Shown here: piece by piece, positions 22,141 to 27,034 of the stretch
How the letters are laid out: the number at the start of each line of letters is the position of its first letter
How positions within the stretch are numbered: position 1 is the stretch's first letter
IMG/VR virus record: IMGVR_UViG_3300048588_000287
Span: 1-27,034 of that record
Direction: 5' to 3' (one strand)
From: a virus
DNA length: 27,034 bases
Notes under the pieces: generated by a model
What the model saw: the letters and a program-made list of their open reading frames with translations, nothing else
Databases searched by the model: none
What the model was told of the DNA's origin: nothing
Position numbers and translations under genes: made by a program

Positions 22141-22180
22141 GAAACGAAACGGGCCGGCCTGGTCGCCCTGGCCGGCCCGT
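22141..22180 (-). terminator. attenuator/terminator after the major capsid gene
   Basis: The stem ACGGGCCGGCC / GGCCGGCCCGT (22149-22180, 11 bp, 10-base loop) is followed in the leftward direction by TTTCGTTTC. It lies 24 bases after the major capsid stop and 25 before the next gene's start. In the plus direction no U-run follows. Confidence 0.68.
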
Positions 22181-22203
22181 GTTACGCGCTGAATGCCTGC
22201 CGG

Positions 22204-23133
22204 TTAAGCGAGGCAATCCTGGAACAGCATCGCAAGATCCGAGCAGATGATCATTTCATTGATCGATTCACCCACGCGGAACCGCATCGAGCCACGGAGG
22301 CCCATCTTCGGCTCCGGGATCTGGCCGGAAACGCGGCCGCCGAACTGCGGGCTGAAACCGAAGGTGACGCCACGGCGCGGGGTCGCGTTCGGGTTGCGGT
22401 AGAACGCCAGCATGGAATCGCCGCCCCACACGCGGACGATGGTTGCGGCCTGGCCCGGCTTCGCGCTGTTCTTCCAGCCCTGGCCGACGATGATCTCGTC
22501 GAGCTCGAGCAGTTGCGCCAGCTGCTGGCGGGTGATGAAACCCGACGTGGTGCCGCTCACGCTCACGGCCGAAACCACCTTCGGGTGGCTGCGCAGCACA
22601 TTCCAGATCGGCATGGGCATGAGCAGCACGTTCGGGCGCAGGAACAGCGTGTCCAGCTGCGCGCTGATGTATTTCAGCGGCTCGCTGTCGGCGTGGGTGA
22701 ACTGGTTCGATCCGGCCAGCGTGACCTTGTTCGCTGCCGGGTAGTTGGCGGCGTTCATCACCTTGGCGGCGACGCGGATCTCGCGATCGAGCAGGATCAG
22801 TTCGGTCAGGCCTTCGACGGCCTCGCCCCGCGGGTCCATGCCTTCCGGCGCCTCGCTCAGGTCATCGTTCGGCACGACGTCGTCGAGGCCGCGGTCGTAC
22901 ACCAGGCCCGCCTCCTCGCTCGCCGTGAAGTCGACTTCATTCGGCAGGGACTTCCGGCCGACCAGCGTTTCCGGCACGGTCATGCGCTCGGCGCGGTCGA
23001 ACTTCAGGTAGCGGAATTCCTTTTTCGCCACCTGCACGCGCGGCAGAACCTTGTCCGCGACCAGCTCGGCGTTTTGATAGGCGATCGCGATGCCGGTCAG
23101 GCGCGGATCGGTCGGAAAGGGACGGAGCTGCAT
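22204..23133 (-). CDS. major capsid protein
   Basis: A 309-residue protein following protease/scaffold and cement genes. The sequence reads as a HK97-fold capsid subunit: an N-terminal helical arm (A-E-L-V-A-D-K-V-L-P-R-V), the F-R-Y-L-K-F-D-R-A-E-R-M extended loop region, and a central V-L-L-M-P-M-P-I-W-N-V-L-R-S-H-P-K-V-V-S-A-V (about 168-188) and Q-Q-L-A-Q-L-L-E-L-D-E-I-I-V-G near 204-220, typical of GpE-like or Mu-type major heads. The C terminus has M-G-L-R-G-S-M-R-F-R-V-G-E-S. The ATG has GAGG about seven bases upstream. It is followed by an attenuator hairpin consistent with the highest expression in the operon. Confidence 0.84.
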   Translation of the reverse strand: MQLRPFPTDPRLTGIAIAYQNAELVADKVLPRVQVAKKEFRYLKFDRAERMTVPETLVGRKSLPNEVDFTASEEAGLVYDRGLDDVVPNDDLSEAPEGMDPRGEAVEGLTELILLDREIRVAAKVMNAANYPAANKVTLAGSNQFTHADSEPLKYISAQLDTLFLRPNVLLMPMPIWNVLRSHPKVVSAVSVSGTTSGFITRQQLAQLLELDEIIVGQGWKNSAKPGQAATIVRVWGGDSMLAFYRNPNATPRRGVTFGFSPQFGGRVSGQIPEPKMGLRGSMRFRVGESINEMIICSDLAMLFQDCLA

Positions 23134-23185
23134 GGCGGGCCTCGTTCGGTATCAGGGGAATAGCGGTGGGGGTTGTCGCGCCGGA

Positions 23186-23560
23186 TTACGGCGCGAGAGC
23201 GAGGGTGCCCGGGGCAATGAACACCGAACCGCGATCACCGACGACGCCGGAAACCTCGGCGTAGCCAATGAGGCGCGAACCGGCAACGGTCGCCACGATG
23301 GCGCGGCCGGTGCTGTCGGAGGTCAGCGGATTGCCGCGGGTCACGGTGCCGCCGTAGATCACTTCAGCGATGCCGCCGCGGATCACGTCAAGCGGCTCAT
23401 TCGCCGCCGTCTGGCCCAGGCCGTCGGAGACACCGAAGCTCAGATCGGTGGCCGCAGCCGCTTGGATGGCGAAGGCGTCGGCCGCACCGTGCGCGACGAT
23501 GCGGTAGGGCAGGACCGCCGCGCCGGCATAGCAGGCCTTGATGAACAGTTCGTTGCGCAT
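23186..23560 (-). CDS. capsid cement/decoration protein (DUF2190-like)
   Basis: A 124-residue, glycine/alanine-rich beta protein. Elements such as D-L-S-F-G-V-S-D-G-L-G, G-G-I-A-E-V-I-Y-G-G-T-V-T-R-G-N-P-L-T-S-D and G-R-A-I-V-A-T match the DUF2190/cement pattern of proteins that clamp the mature capsid lattice. The start is ATG at 23560 with AGGAAA nine bases upstream; the longer frame to 23635 is a shadow of the protease gene. It lies between protease/scaffold and major capsid genes, the usual site for decoration proteins. Confidence 0.8.
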   Translation of the reverse strand: MRNELFIKACYAGAAVLPYRIVAHGAADAFAIQAAAATDLSFGVSDGLGQTAANEPLDVIRGGIAEVIYGGTVTRGNPLTSDSTGRAIVATVAGSRLIGYAEVSGVVGDRGSVFIAPGTLALAP

Positions 23561-23603
23561 GGCGAGGTTTCCTGTCGGGATGGGGTGGTGTGGCGGGTGG
23601 GGA

Positions 23604-24125
23604 TCAGCCGGAGGTCTTGCCGGCCAGCACTGCATCGACGGCGATGGTCGTCGAAATGGTGCGGCCCTTCGCGGCTTCGCCTTCCTGGTATTCGCGCGCC
23701 TTCTGGGCGAGCTCGGCCGGCTTCATGCTGCCCGGCAGTTGCAGGTCGCCGGTGTGTTCGGCGTAGCTGATCGTGGACGGCCGGCTTTCCAGCGTCTGCA
23801 GGAACATGGCGCGCGCGGTCAGCTTGTTCTCGCCCGTGTGTTCGCCGAACTCGATCACCTTGTCGGCGTCGTCGAGGTTCGCGGCGAACTCGGCCAGCGC
23901 GGTCACCTGCTCCGGCGTCACCTTGCCAGCGGTGACCAGCGGGGTGATGGCGGCGGTGCAGGTGGCCAGCGTCACGGCGCGGTTGCGGGTGGCCTGCTGC
24001 TCGGTGAAGCTGGCGACGGCGGTTTCCGCGGCAGTGCGCGCGGCGTTCGCGGCGGCGAGGTCGGTTTCCAGCTGGGTGGCGCGATTCGCCTGGGCCTGCA
24101 GGGCCGCGATTTCTTCGGGGGTCAT
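23604..24125 (-). CDS. possible nested scaffold protein (internal in-frame start)
   Basis: An in-frame ATG at 24125 (codon 205 of the protease gene) is preceded by GAGAG and would yield a 173-residue coiled-coil protein equal to the scaffold half, as in Mu gpZ or lambda Nu3. The coiled-coil begins right at this methionine. Use of the start is not proven. Confidence 0.4.
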   Translation of the reverse strand: MTPEEIAALQAQANRATQLETDLAAANAARTAAETAVASFTEQQATRNRAVTLATCTAAITPLVTAGKVTPEQVTALAEFAANLDDADKVIEFGEHTGENKLTARAMFLQTLESRPSTISYAEHTGDLQLPGSMKPAELAQKAREYQEGEAAKGRTISTTIAVDAVLAGKTSG

Positions 24126-24737
24126 GTCGCTCTCGCTGTAGTTGGGGACGGATGCTTCGATGGCCTGGCGGCCGGCGGCTTCGATATCTTCGACCAGGAA
24201 CGCCGGCAGCAGCTTGTCGGTTTCCTCGATGCCCCACTTTGCCAGCAGGCCATCGCGCAGGCGGCGGAAAATGCTGCCGATCGTGCTGGTGGTGTAGTCG
24301 CCGAACTCGATCACGAGGCCGTCGTCTGCGAACTCCACGTCGCCCAGGCCTTTCAGCGCCGGCGGCTGCGCGCCCAGCATGCCCAGGTGGCGAAGCTGCC
24401 AGACGCCCGGCGTCGGGTTGCTCGGGTGGTCCGGGGCATACCAGCTGGCGGAACGGTTGCGGTAGGCGCCCGACTTCATAAGCTCGGCGAAATCGGGATT
24501 CAGCTTGTCCAGGTCGTCGCAGATCACATCACCGGCGGCGCTCAGGCTCAGCTGGCCGACCCAGCCGTATGCCGGCGCGTGGCCCTTCGGATGCCCCACC
24601 ACCACCGGCGCGCGCCACTCGCCTTCGTTGTAGGCCTTCACAGTGGCCTGCAGCTGTTCGGCGGTGAACGTCGTGGTGCCGCCCGCGCTGTCGGTGTGCG
24701 TGCCGGTGCGGAAAATGCGGAAGGGCTTCGGCTTCAT
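23604..24737 (-). CDS. Mu gpI-like prohead protease/scaffold fusion
   Basis: The 377-residue protein begins with the Mu-like I protease domain: F-R-I-F-R-T-G-T-H near the start, V-V-V-G-H-P-K-G-H-A-P-A-Y-G-W-V near 45-60 (the GHP-x-x-x-x-PA-x-GWV signature), and a probable nucleophile serine in Y-R-N-R-S-A-S-W (92-99). The region from 200 to 290 is coiled-coil scaffold, rich in E/A/Q. Such proteins cut the scaffold and the capsid N terminus during prohead maturation. The true start is ATG at 24737; the frame continuing to 24878 is a shadow of the plus-strand control region. An internal ATG at 24125 may express the scaffold alone. It is the first gene of the virion operon. Confidence 0.82.
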   Translation of the reverse strand: MKPKPFRIFRTGTHTDSAGGTTTFTAEQLQATVKAYNEGEWRAPVVVGHPKGHAPAYGWVGQLSLSAAGDVICDDLDKLNPDFAELMKSGAYRNRSASWYAPDHPSNPTPGVWQLRHLGMLGAQPPALKGLGDVEFADDGLVIEFGDYTTSTIGSIFRRLRDGLLAKWGIEETDKLLPAFLVEDIEAAGRQAIEASVPNYSESDMTPEEIAALQAQANRATQLETDLAAANAARTAAETAVASFTEQQATRNRAVTLATCTAAITPLVTAGKVTPEQVTALAEFAANLDDADKVIEFGEHTGENKLTARAMFLQTLESRPSTISYAEHTGDLQLPGSMKPAELAQKAREYQEGEAAKGRTISTTIAVDAVLAGKTSG

Positions 24738-24774
24738 GGGTCGGAATGCTGCGGCCAGCGGTGCCACGCGGGAA

Positions 24775-24790
24775 AGGTGGGACTGATTCC
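24775..24790 (-). repeat. 16-bp repeat, copy 2 (candidate late activator site)
   Basis: Identical to 552-567: GGAATCAGTCCCACCT on the minus strand, here 37 bases before the start codon of the virion operon and only 11 bases from the -35 box of the divergent plus-strand promoter. No standard -35/-10 pair for the leftward operon was found, as would fit an activator-dependent promoter. Confidence 0.45.
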
Positions 24791-24801
24791 TGCCGGGGGA
24801 C

Positions 24802-24830
24802 TTGACAACGCTGCCACGTTTCGTTGTAAT
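24802..24830 (+). promoter_or_regulatory. strong sigma70-type promoter of the rightward accessory operon
   Basis: TTGACA (24802-24807, perfect -35) is followed by 17 bases and TGTAAT (24825-24830, 5/6 match to the -10). It is the best consensus promoter in the window. It lies 61 bases before the first start codon of the operon. A heptamer GTTGTAA overlaps the -10 and recurs at 24843-24849, 20 bases later. Confidence 0.75.
24812..24829 (+). promoter_or_regulatory. composite operator-like motif, copy 2
   Basis: TGCCACG-N4-GTTGTAA lies between the -35 and -10 boxes and overlaps the -10; the same composite occurs at 5060-5077. A protein bound here would block RNA polymerase. Inference only. Confidence 0.4.
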
Positions 24831-24890
24831 TCGTCCGCGCCGGTTGTAAGGCGCATCACGCGGCAGCAAGCCGCCCACCGAGGAACGTCA

Positions 24891-25208
24891 ATGCCAGCTT
24901 CGCCGAAGCCCCGCCTAAACCCGATTTTCGCCCACCTGTTCCACCACCTTGGCGAGTCGGGCCTCATCCCCCAGCACGATGCGCCCGCCGTGGATCTCGA
25001 TGACCGCATGGCCTGCGCCGTGGCCGAGATCAATGCCGCGCTGGCTACCAGCCAGCGGCCCGCGCTCGATGTTCGCCACCTTGCCGTGCTGCGCGATCGC
25101 CGCCAGTTCCGCGGCCTCGTCGGCACGATGGAACGAGCCTACAAAATCGATCTTTCCAGCCCGCTGGCGCTGCTCACGCAGTGGCATGCCTGGCACAACG
25201 GAGGCTGA
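24891..25208 (+). CDS. hypothetical protein, first gene of accessory operon (105 aa)
   Basis: This protein is not recognised. It has a histidine-rich N terminus (I-F-A-H-L-F-H-H-L near 12-20), a D-L-D-D-R-M-A-C-A-V-A-E-I helix and a C-terminal Q-W-H-A-W-H-N-G-G; seven or more histidines could bind metal. The ATG at 24891 has AGGAA about five bases upstream and lies in the expected place behind a strong promoter; the long frame running back to 23538 is an antiparallel shadow of the protease/scaffold gene. It heads a rightward unit of small genes ending in a DNA methyltransferase. Early host-takeover function is a guess. Confidence 0.62.
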   Translation: MPASPKPRLNPIFAHLFHHLGESGLIPQHDAPAVDLDDRMACAVAEINAALATSQRPALDVRHLAVLRDRRQFRGLVGTMERAYKIDLSSPLALLTQWHAWHNGG

Positions 25209-25209
25209 T

Positions 25210-25314
25210 ATGCGTATTCGCGACCGTGGTCCCGTGTTCGCCGTGCTGCTCGCTTTCAATCTGTCCATGTGGCTGGTGGTGATCCCGCTGCAGTTGGTGA
25301 AGGTGCTGCATTGA
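25210..25314 (+). CDS. single-span small membrane protein (34 aa)
   Basis: A 34-residue protein with a basic start (M-R-I-R-D-R) and one hydrophobic helix (V-F-A-V-L-L-A-F-N-L-S-M-W-L-V-V-I-P-L). A very good ribosome site (GGAGG, six to seven bases before the ATG) supports real translation of this frame. The positive N terminus suggests an N-in orientation. It overlaps the next gene by four bases (TTGA). Functions of such phage miniproteins range from superinfection exclusion to holin-like activity; none is shown here. Confidence 0.62.
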   Translation: MRIRDRGPVFAVLLAFNLSMWLVVIPLQLVKVLH

Positions 25315-25475
25315 ACGCCGTTCGCCGCCCGCTCTGGCGCGTGCGCCTGCGCCACTGGATGGCCAGCGATGCTGCCGCCGACTTCGCCCGCTTCACCTTG
25401 CAATTCACGCTCTGCGCCGCGCTGATCCTCGCGCTCGGCGCGTCCCTTTTCCTGCTGCTCGCCCTTGGAGTCTGA
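25311..25475 (+). CDS. single-span small membrane protein (54 aa)
   Basis: The probable start is TTG at 25311, overlapping the preceding stop; a GTG at 25269 is possible but has no better support. The 54-residue product has a basic N-terminal half (R-R-P-L-W-R-V-R-L-R-H-W) and a hydrophobic C-terminal helix (L-C-A-A-L-I-L-A-L-G-A-S-L-F-L-L-L-A-L) ending at the C terminus. Orientation is likely N-in. Paired with the preceding single-span protein, it may form a two-component membrane device, but nothing defines its action. Confidence 0.55.
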   Translation: MNAVRRPLWRVRLRHWMASDAAADFARFTLQFTLCAALILALGASLFLLLALGV

Positions 25476-25477
25476 TC

Positions 25478-25921
25478 ATGTGGCTATTCCTGCCCACCGC
25501 GATGGTTTCGATCGTCGCCCACCGAACCAAACCGCAACACCTGCTGGTGCGCGCGCGCCTGCGCGGCGATCTCGAACGCCTGTTCCCGGGCTGCACGGTC
25601 CAGCGCACGCCCGGCGCCGATTACCGGTTCCGCGCATGCATCCACCGGAACGACGTCGCGCGCGTGGTGTCGCAGCACTTGCTGGGCATGCAGTACGACA
25701 ACGTGAAAAACGCGATCCCGCACGGCGCGCCGGTGCATGAGCTCCGGCACCGCTTCATGTCCGAAGTGTGGCGGGCTGGCATGCGCGCCCAGATCGAAAA
25801 CGCCGGCGGCAAGGTGGCAACGCTGCAGGATCGGATCGACGCCGACGATGATCGCCTGCCGTGGGATGACGGCTACCAGGGCCACGATGGCCCGCGCACC
25901 GGCTACATGGGGAGCCCGTGA
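25478..25921 (+). CDS. conserved phage early protein of unknown function (147 aa)
   Basis: The family is familiar from phage and plasmid early regions, though unnamed: it starts M-W-L-F-L-P-x-x-x-x-S-I-V-A-H, then L-L-V-R-A-R-L-R-G-D-L-E-R-L-F-P, D-Y-R-F-R-A, and I/M-x-Y-D-N-V-K near residue 69-73, with a helical V-W-R-A-G-M after. The last 30 residues are acidic (D-A-D-D-D-R-L-P-W-D-D). The ATG has GGAG eight bases upstream and follows the preceding stop by two bases. The role is unknown; the pattern of conserved charged and aromatic residues suggests a nucleic-acid- or nucleotide-related function, unproven. Confidence 0.68.
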   Translation: MWLFLPTAMVSIVAHRTKPQHLLVRARLRGDLERLFPGCTVQRTPGADYRFRACIHRNDVARVVSQHLLGMQYDNVKNAIPHGAPVHELRHRFMSEVWRAGMRAQIENAGGKVATLQDRIDADDDRLPWDDGYQGHDGPRTGYMGSP

Positions 25922-26154
25922 TGCCCGGCCCTGATTCGGTGTTCACTCCCGAAATGCGCGTGCTGGCCCGCGAAGTGTTCGGCGAGGCCGCCGCCGAAGC
26001 CGCCGCGCGCGTCGCCGTGCTGCAAATGATCCGCGCCCACGGAGTGACCAAGCCGCTGCTGGCAGCGCGCGCCATGCCTCGCCCGCTCTGCCGGGTTCAG
26101 GCGCTGGTGCTGGAAAAGCTCGAAGGCGTCGCGCTCTACCTGGGGTCGCCGTGA
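25921..26154 (+). CDS. small helical hypothetical protein (77 aa)
   Basis: A 77-residue, alanine/arginine-rich helical protein: E-M-R-V-L-A-R-E-V-F-G-E-A-A-A-E-A-A-A-R-V-A then M-I-R-A-H-G-V-T-K and R-V-Q-A-L-V-L-E-K-L. The start ATG and the previous stop share one base (TGATG), and GGGGAG lies upstream; the stop shares one base with the methyltransferase start. It could be a DNA-binding or coiled-coil partner, but no motif is definite. Confidence 0.58.
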   Translation: MPGPDSVFTPEMRVLAREVFGEAAAEAAARVAVLQMIRAHGVTKPLLAARAMPRPLCRVQALVLEKLEGVALYLGSP

Positions 26155-27034
26155 TGGGCCGGGATTCCTCGCCGCTCGCGGCTATCGATCTGTTCGCCGG
26201 CTCCGGCGGTTTCTCCGAAGGCGCCACTATGGCCGGCTGCAACGTCGTCTGGGCGGCGAACCACTGGCAGGCGGCCGTCGAGATCCACGCGGCGAACCAT
26301 CCGGCCACGGCGCACGCTTGCCAGGATCTACACCAGGCCGATTGGACGCAGGTGCCGCGGCATGACTTGCTGCTCGCCTCGCCTGCCTGCCAAGGCCACA
26401 GCCGCGCGCGCGGCGCTGATCGCCCGCACCACGACGCAACGCGGTCCACTGCCTGGGCGGTCGTGTCCGCGCTGGAATGCCACAGCACGCCTCTGGCGGT
26501 CGTCGAGAATGTGCCCGATTTCTGCCGCTGGGCGCTGTTCCCGGCGTGGTGTTCGGCGCTCAGCGCGCTGGGCTACGCGATATCGCCGCACGTGGTCGAC
26601 TGCGCGGATCTCGGCGTGCCTCAGAACCGGGAACGGGTGTTCATCATCCTCTCGCGCTCGCGCTACCCGATCGAACTGCAGTTGCCGAAACTGGATCACG
26701 TGCCCGCGTCCTCGTTCGTCGATTTCGACGCTGGCCGCTGGTCCCCGATCGAACGCCTCGGCCGCGCGCCGGCGACGCTTGCCCGCATTGCCAACGGCCG
26801 CCGCGCGCATGGCGACCGCTTCCTCGCCCCGTTCTACGGTGCCACCAAAGGCGGCCGCAGCCTGGCGCGCCCCATCGGCACGATTACAACGGTCGATCGC
26901 TGGGCCATCGTCGACGGCGATCGCATGCGCATGCTGTCGGTTCGCGAAGCCATGCGCGCAATGTCTTTCCGGGAGTCGTACCAGCTCCCTGATCGCAGCC
27001 GCGACGCCATGAAAATGCTGGGCAACGCGGTTCC
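26154..27034 (+). CDS. C5-cytosine DNA methyltransferase (C-terminus cut by window edge)
   Basis: The window holds 293 codons of a 5-methylcytosine methyltransferase. Motif I is I-D-L-F-A-G-S-G-G-F (11-20, AdoMet binding); motif IV is S-P-A-C79-Q-G-H-S, holding the catalytic cysteine but with alanine in place of the proline that usually precedes it; motif VI is E-N-V (118-120); motif VIII is Q-N-R-E-R (157-161); motif IX-like R-P-I-G-T-I-T-T and motif X G-N-A-V near the end are present. The gap between VIII and IX is short (about 75 residues), so the target-recognition domain is small. No restriction endonuclease lies beside it, which suggests a solitary enzyme that protects phage DNA or changes expression. 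The start overlaps the previous stop as TGATG. Confidence 0.9.
   Translation, partial: MGRDSSPLAAIDLFAGSGGFSEGATMAGCNVVWAANHWQAAVEIHAANHPATAHACQDLHQADWTQVPRHDLLLASPACQGHSRARGADRPHHDATRSTAWAVVSALECHSTPLAVVENVPDFCRWALFPAWCSALSALGYAISPHVVDCADLGVPQNRERVFIILSRSRYPIELQLPKLDHVPASSFVDFDAGRWSPIERLGRAPATLARIANGRRAHGDRFLAPFYGATKGGRSLARPIGTITTVDRWAIVDGDRMRMLSVREAMRAMSFRESYQLPDRSRDAMKMLGNAV

Noticed and set aside
21571-23163. 530-residue plus-strand open frame opposite the capsid and gp35-position genes
   Set aside because: It is antisense to several well-supported structural genes, has arginine/histidine-rich low-complexity translation and no ribosome site; high GC content keeps such shadow frames open.
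24762-24768. Another TGCCACG heptamer exactly 50 bp before the one at 24812
   Set aside because: The heptamer alone also occurs inside coding DNA (for example near 13068), so without the GTTGYAA partner it is not significant.
24738-24890. Search for a standard sigma70 promoter for the leftward virion operon
   Set aside because: TTGTCA and TTACAA candidates lack a -10 at proper spacing; I could not support a promoter and list only the 16-bp repeat.
23538-25208. 556-residue plus-strand open frame reaching the first accessory gene
   Set aside because: Only the last 105 codons (from 24891) have a ribosome site and lie after the promoter; the rest is antisense to the protease and cement genes.
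1-27034. tRNA genes, CRISPR arrays, IS elements, attachment sites
   Set aside because: Reading both strands showed no cloverleaf-like segments, regularly spaced repeats other than the iterons, transposase or integrase genes, or long terminal repeats within the window.

Overview
The window is a stretch of a tailed-phage genome or prophage: a siphovirus of a GC-rich host (roughly two-thirds GC by eye). A gamma- or betaproteobacterium such as Pseudomonas, Xanthomonadaceae or Burkholderiales is likely, but the host is not determined. I recognise no bacterial housekeeping gene, tRNA, rRNA, IS element, CRISPR array or integrase. Genes are packed with 4-base ATGA/GTGA overlaps in four transcription units.

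Unit 1 (about 5017 down to the left edge, minus strand) is a lambda-like early operon. It runs: Cro/YdaS-like repressor, O-like replication initiator with three 24-bp iterons inside the gene, P-like helicase loader with a zinc-binding tail, KTSC-domain protein, small protein, RusA resolvase, small protein, HTH protein, three small unknowns, a Mor-family activator in the position lambda gives to Q, and an M15 peptidase endolysin. Unit 2 (5148-7801, plus strand) diverges from it and encodes an ERF-type annealing protein, a coiled-coil protein and SSB, ending in a strong hairpin.

Unit 3 (24737 down to 7858, minus strand) is the virion operon. It has a Mu-like head module (protease/scaffold, capsid cement, major capsid, gp35-position protein, gp36/DUF1320, gpG-like, gp37) and then a non-contractile tail module (tube, chaperone with a probable -1 frameshift extension, tape measure, a series of distal tail proteins, a 1157-residue tail-tip protein and three tip/fibre proteins). 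Portal and terminase are not adjacent to the protease and must lie elsewhere. Unit 4 (24891 to beyond the right edge, plus strand) starts from the best sigma70 promoter in the window and encodes four or more small proteins, two with a membrane segment, and a solitary C5-cytosine methyltransferase cut by the window edge.

The most interesting signals are regulatory: (a) iterons, an AT-richer flank and an antisense intrinsic terminator inside the O-like gene, a lambda-type ori/oop-like layout; (b) a 16-bp exact repeat upstream of both the lysis gene and the virion operon, a candidate target of the Mor-like activator; (c) a composite motif TGCCACG-N4-GTTGYAA in both divergent control regions; (d) an in-frame T7 slippery run in the tail chaperone gene; (e) a 164-nt out-of-frame overlap between the O- and P-like genes. 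All functions are assigned from sequence reading only; no database search was run.
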